Source of the DNA: JAJBWD01 sp041670885
Lineage (GTDB): Bacteria; Bacillota; Clostridia; Clostridiales; Clostridiaceae
DNA: 11,704 nt
Direction of reading: 5' to 3'
Assembly (NCBI GenBank): GCA_041670885.1
Contig: JBAXYJ010000078.1
Location: forward strand, 1-11,704
Shown here piece after piece: positions 7,116-11,704 of the stretch (the first letter of the stretch is position 1; every line of letters begins with the position of its first letter). A program made the position numbers and the translations under genes. The notes below the pieces were generated by a model that was given only the letters and a program-made list of their open reading frames with translations, ran no database searches and had not been told where the DNA came from.

Positions 7116-9787
7116 CTTTTTACTCTATTATATTCTTTTTCTATCAATAGTATTTGTTCTTTAATTTTATTAATATCCTTTCTTCTTGATGCCAGCTCTG
7201 CTCTAAAGGAAGCATTCTTCATAATAATTGATATTATACCAGGTGAGTATTCCTTTATTTTATGAAAAGCTTTTTCACAATTAATAAAGTCTTTTTTCTC
7301 TAGATAGCCTTTTATTTTGTTGATTTCTATGGATATAATTTCAAGGCTGGTATTTTTATCTGAAATATTTTTTAACTGGCTTATATTTAAATAATATTCT
7401 CCATTATGCAATTCACTTTTTATCTCTTTTGAAGTTAATTTTTCAATGCAATTATATAAATCTGTTATTATAATAGGTTTAGATAAATAATCATCCATGC
7501 CAATACTTAAAAATTTATCCCTGTCTTCTTTCAGTGCATATGCAGTAAGTGCCACTATTGGAATATGTCTGCCGCTTTCTTTTTCTTTTTTCCTAATAAT
7601 TTCTGTTGCTTCTATACCATTAATAATTGGCATCTGAATATCCATCAATACAAGGTCAAAATTTTCTTCATCCAGAATTTCAATTGCTTCCCTGCCATTA
7701 TTAACTACTTTTATAGTATGATTCATTTTATTACACATTTTTTTAATAACAATTTGATTTGCTTCATTATCTTCAGCTACAAGAATGTTTCTTGAGATAT
7801 TGGATATTTTGTTATTATAGAAATCCTCTTTACTAATTGGGCTGCTAAGTATTTTACTTTTTACAAATTCAAGCTTAACAGTAAAATAAAATGTGCTTCC
7901 CGTTCCCTTAATACTGTCTATCAGAATATTACTTCCCATTAATTCCAGTAGTTTTTTTGAAATGATCAGTCCTAATCCGGTACCTCCATATTTTTTTGTA
8001 AAAGAGCCATCCACCTGGCTGAAATTTTTAAAAAGTTTGCCCATATCCTCAACGCTGATACCTATGCCTGTATCTGAGACAGAAAATTTAAATAAGCCCT
8101 GGTTTTCTTCTTCGCTAATAATTTCAACTGCAACAATAACTCCGCCTATATCGGTAAATTTTATTGCATTACTTATTAAATTATTTAAAACCTGCTGAAT
8201 TTTTTTATAATCCCCAAAAATTATTTTATCTATACCCGGCTGGATTTTATATTTCAATTCGATTCCTTTATCCTTAGCATGAACCAAATTAAATTTAACT
8301 GTTTTTTCTATTAAGTCTTCAATTTTAAATTCTGCTTTTTTAAGTTTCATTTTTCCTGCTTCAATCTTAGAAAAATCCAATATATTGTTTATAACTTCCA
8401 TTAATGAATTTGAACAATCTTTAGCAATTTCAAGATTTTCTTTTTGTTCTGCTGTCAGTTCAGTCCGCATTGTCAGGTCTATCATACCGTCTATTCCATT
8501 TAATGGAGTTCTGATTTCATGACTCATATTTGCTAAGAATGTACTTTTTGCTTTATTTTCTTCTTGTGCCTGCTCATTTGATACAATAAGTTTTTCTTCA
8601 AATTGTTTTATCTTTTCAATATCAAGGCCTAATAAAAGGTATCCAAAATATTTACCTTCTATATAATTTAAGGGTTTACCGTAAATCAGCATCCATCTAT
8701 ATTCACCTTGATTATTTAACATCCTAATCTCAGTTTGAAATGTTATTTTTTTATTTAAGTTTTCTATAAATTCTTCATCAAATTTATCTATATTCCCGCT
8801 ATGTATGAACTTTTTGTAATCATAATTTATTCTTTTAATATTATCTTCTCCAATAAATTCCAGAAAGTTTTTATTATAATAATCAATCATGTTATTACTA
8901 TTTAGTCTGCAAAATAATGCAGGAACTTCATTAAGCATGGTTAAATATAAATCCTTTAGCTTAATAATTTTATTTTGTTCTTTTCTTAAATAATTTTCCA
9001 ATAACATTATTCTTGTTATATCCCTAAATACTATAATTACTCCCATAATAATGTTTTTTTCACCTGCAATCGGAGAATAGTTTGCAGATATGTAATATTC
9101 AATTCCGCTTTTAGAAACTAAAATAGTATCTTTTTGTAATCCTAATGATGATTTTGAATTTATGGCTTTTTCCAATATTTTATTTTGCATATGGTAAGTA
9201 TTTCCTGATTTAATTTTAAATACCTGATCTAAATTCACTCCAATTGCACTGTTATTTTCCCACTCAGTGATTTCTTCTGCAGATTTATTTATATTAGTTA
9301 TTTGTCCATCATTATCTGCAGTTATTATGCCATCTCCAACACTTTGAAAAGCATTTTTATAATATTTCTCTGTATATTTTAACTCTTCCCAAAGTGCATC
9401 TTTATTTTTATTTGAATCAGCATCTTCTATTTCTCTCTGGATTATTTTTCCTAAATCTGATACGTTATCTTTTTTAATCAAATTATTGCATCCATTTTTC
9501 ATCAGTTCCACTAATTTGCTGCCGTCAATATCTTGAGAAATTAATATAAACGGCAGATATTTATTATAAGTTTTCACCAGCTGAAGTGCTTCAAGAATAT
9601 TTATATCAATTAACCTGTATCTGCTTAGAACCACATCCCATATTTCACTTTCAAGATTGCTTTTCAGAGAATTTTTATCATCTGCAGTTTTAAAATAAAT
9701 ATCATAACCCTGTTTTTCTAATTGGTTTTTTATAAACAGTACATTTTCTTCATCTTCAATAAATAATATCCTTAACACTTTTCTCAT
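7112..9787 (-). CDS. Soluble hybrid sensor histidine kinase (REC-PAS-PAS-HisKA-HATPase-REC-degenerate HPt)
   Basis: 891 residues, no membrane segment or signal peptide. Order: N-terminal receiver (about 4-122), PAS (about 140-262), a second PAS (about 280-400), coiled linker, HisKA with phospho-His423 in MSHEIRTPLNG, HATPase with N-box NLISNAIKF (about 536-544), G1 DTGIG (572-576) and G2 GGTGLGL (601-607), then receiver 2 (about 667-785) with phospho-Asp716 in LVLMDIQMP and Lys770. The last about 90 residues resemble an HPt helix bundle with His842 in FHKIKEYS, but the usual Gly after HxxK is Glu. In receiver 1 the phospho-acceptor position is Arg56 (LSRYRL), so it should be unphosphorylatable. 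The only Shine-Dalgarno-like GGGG is about 13 nt before the ATG, and an in-frame TAA lies 6 nt upstream, so initiation may be weak. It is a stand-alone unit upstream of the che operon; input signal and partner unknown. Confidence 0.95.
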   Translation of the reverse strand: MRKVLRILFIEDEENVLFIKNQLEKQGYDIYFKTADDKNSLKSNLESEIWDVVLSRYRLIDINILEALQLVKTYNKYLPFILISQDIDGSKLVELMKNGCNNLIKKDNVSDLGKIIQREIEDADSNKNKDALWEELKYTEKYYKNAFQSVGDGIITADNDGQITNINKSAEEITEWENNSAIGVNLDQVFKIKSGNTYHMQNKILEKAINSKSSLGLQKDTILVSKSGIEYYISANYSPIAGEKNIIMGVIIVFRDITRIMLLENYLRKEQNKIIKLKDLYLTMLNEVPALFCRLNSNNMIDYYNKNFLEFIGEDNIKRINYDYKKFIHSGNIDKFDEEFIENLNKKITFQTEIRMLNNQGEYRWMLIYGKPLNYIEGKYFGYLLLGLDIEKIKQFEEKLIVSNEQAQEENKAKSTFLANMSHEIRTPLNGIDGMIDLTMRTELTAEQKENLEIAKDCSNSLMEVINNILDFSKIEAGKMKLKKAEFKIEDLIEKTVKFNLVHAKDKGIELKYKIQPGIDKIIFGDYKKIQQVLNNLISNAIKFTDIGGVIVAVEIISEEENQGLFKFSVSDTGIGISVEDMGKLFKNFSQVDGSFTKKYGGTGLGLIISKKLLELMGSNILIDSIKGTGSTFYFTVKLEFVKSKILSSPISKEDFYNNKISNISRNILVAEDNEANQIVIKKMCNKMNHTIKVVNNGREAIEILDEENFDLVLMDIQMPIINGIEATEIIRKKEKESGRHIPIVALTAYALKEDRDKFLSIGMDDYLSKPIIITDLYNCIEKLTSKEIKSELHNGEYYLNISQLKNISDKNTSLEIISIEINKIKGYLEKKDFINCEKAFHKIKEYSPGIISIIMKNASFRAELASRRKDINKIKEQILLIEKEYNRVKS

Positions 9788-9833
9788 AATTTAAATACTG
9801 CCCCTTTTTAAGAAATGAATTTTTTTATAAAAA

Positions 9834-9842
9834 TATATACCA
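9834..9842 (-). promoter_or_regulatory. Possible extended -10 element for the hybrid kinase gene
   Basis: On the minus strand TGGTATATA matches the extended -10 form (TGn followed by a 4-of-6 TATAAT), about 47 nt before the kinase start, but there is no recognisable -35. A better -10 hexamer, TATAAT, lies further upstream at 9873-9868, also without a good -35. Either could drive the kinase; this is the weaker-supported promoter of the window. Confidence 0.3.
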
Positions 9843-9917
9843 TAATATTTTTTAATTTTTTTATTTTATTATACTACTTTTATCTTCTATGAATTGTATA
9901 TTTATGACTAATAAAAT

Positions 9918-9946
9918 TTGATTATTTTCAATTTTTATGGTATAAT
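9918..9946 (+). promoter_or_regulatory. Strong promoter of the cold shock gene
   Basis: -35 TTGATT at 9918-9923, a 17-nt spacer, and -10 TATAAT (perfect) at 9941-9946 preceded by TGG, giving an extended -10. Predicted start is near 9953, which leaves a leader of about 70 nt. Confidence 0.85.
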
Positions 9947-9959
9947 AATGACTCAAGGG

Positions 9960-10005
9960 TAAATACTATTGGTATAAAATTAGTATATCAACAAAATAGT
10001 ATTTA
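9960..10005 (+). promoter_or_regulatory. Leader stem-loop upstream of the cold shock gene
   Basis: A perfect 11-bp inverted repeat (TAAATACTATT at 9960-9970, AATAGTATTTA at 9995-10005) encloses a 24-nt loop. The stem is wholly A/U-rich apart from one C-G pair, so it would be marginally stable and temperature-sensitive. It ends 4 nt before the Shine-Dalgarno sequence AGGAGG (10010-10015) and does not itself bury it. Cold shock mRNAs of other bacteria have temperature-responsive leaders; a similar role here is inference. Confidence 0.5.
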
Positions 10006-10022
10006 ACTTAGGAGGATAATTA

Positions 10023-10226
10023 ATGAAAATCGGAACAGTAAAGTGGTTTAACTCAGAAAAAGGATTTGGCTTCATTGAAGTTGAAGGTGAAAAGGATGTA
10101 TTTGTTCATTCATCAGCAATTCAAGGAGAAGGTTCAAGAAAGAGCCTAGAAGAAGGACAGAAGGTTCAGTTTGAAACTGAAAAGGGACCTAAAGGACTTC
10201 AGGCAACTGATGTTACAGTAATATAA
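10023..10226 (+). CDS. csp: CspA-family cold shock protein
   Basis: A 67-residue single cold shock domain, the full normal size of the family. It is a five-stranded OB-fold RNA chaperone that binds single-stranded RNA/DNA. RNP1 is visible as KGFGFI (about 14-19) and RNP2 as VFVHSSAI (about 26-33); the start MKIGTVKWFN is typical, including Trp8. The RNP2 position commonly FVHFSAI reads FVHSSAI here, a conservative family variation. AGGAGG lies 7 nt before the ATG, and the promoter and terminator flank it closely, so it is a monocistronic, highly expressed-looking unit. Whether it is cold-inducible or constitutive cannot be told from the coding sequence. Confidence 0.97.
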   Translation: MKIGTVKWFNSEKGFGFIEVEGEKDVFVHSSAIQGEGSRKSLEEGQKVQFETEKGPKGLQATDVTVI

Positions 10227-10247
10227 ATATTTTGATATAAATATTTT
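10221..10247. repeat. 13-bp tandem direct repeat at the end of the cold shock gene
   Basis: ATATAAATATTTT occurs at 10221-10233 and again at 10235-10247, separated by one G. The first copy contains the stop codon of the cold shock gene and the second abuts its terminator. Probably a slippage duplication in A/T-rich DNA. Confidence 0.7.
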
Positions 10248-10275
10248 ACCACCCAATAGGGTGGTTTTTATTTTA
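10248..10275 (+). terminator. Intrinsic terminator of the cold shock gene
   Basis: A perfect 7-bp stem, ACCACCC (10248-10254) and GGGTGGT (10259-10265), with loop AATA, followed by TTTTATTTTAT. It begins 21 nt after the stop codon. Confidence 0.88.
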
Positions 10276-10397
10276 TATAGATTTCCCCCGGCATTTACAG
10301 CTTTTAAGCTATTTCCCTGATTAATACCTTTCTATATATTTCTCCCATAGTATTCTAATGCATTTTTTCAATTAATTAAGTTATCACAGCAATTTTA

Positions 10398-10406
10398 TGT
10401 TATAAT
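10398..10406 (+). promoter_or_regulatory. Extended -10 promoter of the SGNH-like gene
   Basis: TGTTATAAT at 10398-10406 is a perfect -10 hexamer with the TGn extension. The -35 region is poor (AAGTTA at 17-nt spacing), as is common for extended -10 promoters. Transcription would start near 10412, about 37 nt before the chosen ATG. Upstream, 10276-10380 holds nothing else I can identify. Confidence 0.55.
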
Positions 10407-10448
10407 AATTATTGAAATATTAAGCATAAATTGGGGTATAAGGATAAA

Positions 10449-11249
10449 ATGAACTATAATAAATCAAATGATACAAACTGCATATTTATTAAAGTCTTTA
10501 CAGTAACATTAATTATCGCAACAATTGGAGTTATTGGTTTTGGGCATATCCGCAGCAAAAGAATAATTCAGGAAAACAGAGCTGCTGCAGAACAAATTAA
10601 AAAGCAGTTAAATAATAAAACAGAATCACAGGGTGCTAATGTAAATTCTCCGCATAAGTATGAAGGAAAAAACTGGTTAGCTATCGGTGATGGTATTACA
10701 TCTGCAAATCAGTACCAAAATGAAGTGGCAAAAGTTTGTAAAATCTCCAAAGTTACTACTGATGCAGTGCCTGGTCAAAATTTGGGCATGATGGCTGACA
10801 GATTAACTAAGGAAAAGCTTACTGACATAGATTTAATAACCATATTTGGCGGAACTAATGATTACGGTAATAATAAGCTTTTAGGAGCAAAGGAAGATGA
10901 TAAAACCGTAGATAAATTTTATGGCAATATTAGAAAAGTTATTGATAAGATACAGAGTTTAAATTCAAAGGTTAAAATAGTATTTATAACTCCATTGAAA
11001 AGAGGCAGGGTTGAAAACCAGCCTGTATATCCGGCAGCTAATAACGCAGGTAATAAGCTGGAGCAGTATGTCCAGGCAATTAAGTACGTTTGTGGGCAAA
11101 AATCAATACAGGTTATAGATTTATTTAACAACAGCGGTATTAATGAAAATAATCTCACCCAGTATACAACTGATAATCTTAGTCCAAATACAGTGGGATA
11201 TGAAAAAATATCCAAGGTTATTGCTGTCGAATTGGAAAATCCAAAATAG
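10449..11249 (+). CDS. Membrane-anchored SGNH/GDSL-hydrolase-like protein with substituted catalytic motifs
   Basis: 266 residues from the ATG at 10449, which has AAGGA 4 nt upstream; a TTG at 10431 in the same frame would add six residues but has no Shine-Dalgarno sequence. One membrane helix (about 11-32) would anchor the protein with the domain outside, followed by a polar coiled linker (about 35-72) and an SGNH-like domain (about 73-262). Family blocks are readable: block I IGDGIT (78-83), block II Gly109 in AVPGQN, block III FGGTND (133-138, Asn137) and block V DNLSPN (242-247). In active members block I is GDS and block V is DxxH; here the nucleophile position is Gly82 and the His position is Ser245. 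Asn, Gly and the block V Asp are kept. The fold assignment is firm, the activity doubtful: it may be a pseudoenzyme or binding protein, or use another nucleophile. Confidence 0.85.
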   Translation: MNYNKSNDTNCIFIKVFTVTLIIATIGVIGFGHIRSKRIIQENRAAAEQIKKQLNNKTESQGANVNSPHKYEGKNWLAIGDGITSANQYQNEVAKVCKISKVTTDAVPGQNLGMMADRLTKEKLTDIDLITIFGGTNDYGNNKLLGAKEDDKTVDKFYGNIRKVIDKIQSLNSKVKIVFITPLKRGRVENQPVYPAANNAGNKLEQYVQAIKYVCGQKSIQVIDLFNNSGINENNLTQYTTDNLSPNTVGYEKISKVIAVELENPK

Positions 11250-11274
11250 CATTCTGATAAGGTAATTTTGATGC

Positions 11275-11312
11275 ATCCGGCAAAGGAATTTCTTTGCCGG
11301 ATTTTCATATTT
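11275..11312 (+). terminator. Intrinsic terminator of the SGNH-like gene
   Basis: A perfect 11-bp stem, ATCCGGCAAAG (11275-11285) and CTTTGCCGGAT (11292-11302), with a 6-nt loop, followed by TTTCATATTTATT. It starts 25 nt after the stop codon. Confidence 0.85.
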
Positions 11313-11330
11313 ATTATATACATTAAAGCA

Positions 11331-11355
11331 GCCTCAAATTTGAGGCACTTTTTTT
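11331..11355 (+). terminator. Second terminator-like hairpin
   Basis: GCCTCAAATTTGAGGC (11331-11346) is a perfect 16-nt palindrome that can fold as a 6-bp stem with an AATT loop, followed by AC and seven T residues. It lies 28 nt after the first terminator and may act as a backup for the SGNH-like gene or mark a separate, now lost, transcript. Confidence 0.6.
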
Positions 11356-11451
11356 ACCCCTGAAGTAATGACACTTACCTTTCTTAATAACTTTCTGCCC
11401 AGTCCATTTTAACCTCTCTCTGCGGAATTCTTGTTCTCCCATACACATTGT

Positions 11452-11619
11452 ATCGTTTAGAAATATTACTATCTGTTAATAAACAGCTTTATTAAACGAT
11501 TAGTTTTATTAGTAAACTTGCTTACGCTAAAGCAGAACATTAAAACTTCAGATGGGGAATTTACTCCGCCTGAAGCAGGCTTAAAGGATCACCCACTTAT
11601 AGAAGTGGGCGTCTTATAA
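11452..11619 (+). mobile_element. Possible relic of an IS200/IS605-type (TnpB) right end with omega-RNA-like structure
   Basis: No intact gene. The stretch is densely structured: ATCGTTTA/TAAACGAT (11452-11459, 11493-11500) enclosing CTGTT-AATA-AACAG (11473-11486); TGCTT/AAGCA (11519-11523, 11530-11534); CTTCAG/CTGAAG (11546-11551, 11570-11575) with an inner G/C pairing; GCCTG-AAG-CAGGC (11568-11580) as an alternative; and a terminal hairpin CCCACTT-ATAG-AAGTGGG (11592-11609) followed by CGTCTTAT. The final GGATC-hairpin-GTCTTA arrangement resembles, from memory, right ends of clostridial IS200/IS605 elements, where the tnpB 3' end and its guide RNA overlap. A 52-codon open frame (11461-11619) crosses it and ends at a TAA just after the hairpin; its C-terminal part reads DGEFTPPEAGLKDHPLIEVG, plausible as a TnpB tail but unproven. 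No TnpA, TnpB catalytic region or left end is visible. Confidence 0.4.
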
Positions 11620-11624
11620 TTTAT

Positions 11625-11636
11625 ATAAACGTTTAT
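11625..11636. repeat. 12-bp perfect palindrome
   Basis: ATAAACGTTTAT is self-complementary, directly downstream of the presumed element end. It could be a protein-binding site or chance in A/T-rich DNA; no adjacent gene explains it. Confidence 0.4.
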
Positions 11637-11646
11637 CTTTACACTT

Positions 11647-11690
11647 TCAAAACAAAAATCGGACAGTTTTTAAATATTAACCTGCCCGAT
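11647..11690 (-). terminator. Intrinsic terminator for an unseen minus-strand gene to the right
   Basis: On the minus strand ATCGGGCAG (11690-11682) pairs with CTGTCCGAT (11666-11658) over 9 bp including one G-U pair, loop 15 nt, followed by TTTTGTTTTG. The G-U pair forms only on the minus strand (it is an A-C mismatch on plus), and the U-tract is on that side, so it should terminate a gene converging from beyond the window. Confidence 0.65.
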
Positions 11691-11704
11691 TAATTTATAT
11701 CCAG

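Noticed and set aside
10276..10380. Possible riboswitch or small RNA between the cold shock terminator and the SGNH promoter.
   Set aside because: Only a 5-bp AGCTT/AAGCT inverted repeat with a 2-nt loop and a CCCCCGG run are present; nothing matches a riboswitch core I know.
10431..10448. Upstream TTG start for the SGNH-like protein.
   Set aside because: No Shine-Dalgarno sequence precedes the TTG, while AAGGA precedes the ATG at 10449; the extra residues add nothing to the membrane segment.
10919..11323. 134-codon open frame on the minus strand opposite the SGNH-like gene.
   Set aside because: Antisense to recognisable SGNH blocks and passes through the terminator hairpin; no family features.
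11323..11448. A 41-codon basic open frame on the minus strand (begins MCMGEQEFRRERLKWTG).
   Set aside because: It has no Shine-Dalgarno sequence, matches no family I recognise, runs through the palindromic terminator hairpin and is near random length; could be a fragment of a decayed gene but cannot be supported.
1..11704. CRISPR array, tRNA or rRNA genes.
   Set aside because: No regularly spaced identical repeats with unique spacers and no cloverleaf or rRNA-like sequence were seen on reading both strands.

Overview
The window looks like the chromosome of a low-GC Firmicute, most likely a Clostridium-type bacterium. The DNA is strongly A+T-rich, start sites carry purine-rich Shine-Dalgarno sequences (GGAGG), intrinsic terminators are short, and the proteins have a clostridial flavour (poly-Lys/Ile/Asn/Glu composition, a CspA-type cold shock protein, a soluble multi-PAS hybrid kinase). 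No species can be named from the sequence alone.

Left two thirds (1-6953, all minus strand, so transcribed right to left): a compact chemosensory operon in the order tetR-type regulator, cheA, cheW, a methyl-accepting chemotaxis protein (MCP), cheB, a single-domain CheY-like response regulator, and the first 31 codons of a further gene that leaves the window on the left. Gaps are 16-39 nt except for a 135-nt spacer between cheB and the response regulator. A good sigma-A-type promoter (TTGACA, 16 nt, GATAAT) and a 20-bp imperfect palindrome lie just upstream of the TetR gene, so the whole array is probably autoregulated by that repressor. The MCP has almost no extracellular part and instead carries about seven HAMP-like units at ~45-residue spacing. 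No cheR, cheC, cheD or flagellar gene is visible. Together this suggests a dedicated, transcriptionally switched chemosensory pathway rather than the main flagellar che cluster, though that is inference.

Middle (7112-9787, minus strand): one 891-residue soluble hybrid sensor kinase (receiver-PAS-PAS-HisKA-HATPase-receiver-degenerate HPt-like tail) with its own terminator overlapping its stop codon. Its N-terminal receiver has Arg in place of the phospho-accepting Asp.

Right third (9788-11249, plus strand): a cold shock protein gene with a strong extended -10 promoter, an 11-bp stem in its leader and a clean intrinsic terminator, then a membrane-anchored SGNH/GDSL-like protein in which both the nucleophilic Ser and the catalytic His motif positions are replaced (GDG and DNLS). 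It also has its own promoter and terminator.

Right edge (11250-11704): no intact gene. It holds two terminator hairpins, a cluster of nested hairpins ending in a 7-bp hairpin that resembles the right end of IS200/IS605-type (TnpB) elements, with a short open frame running through it, and finally a terminator for an unseen minus-strand gene beyond the window.
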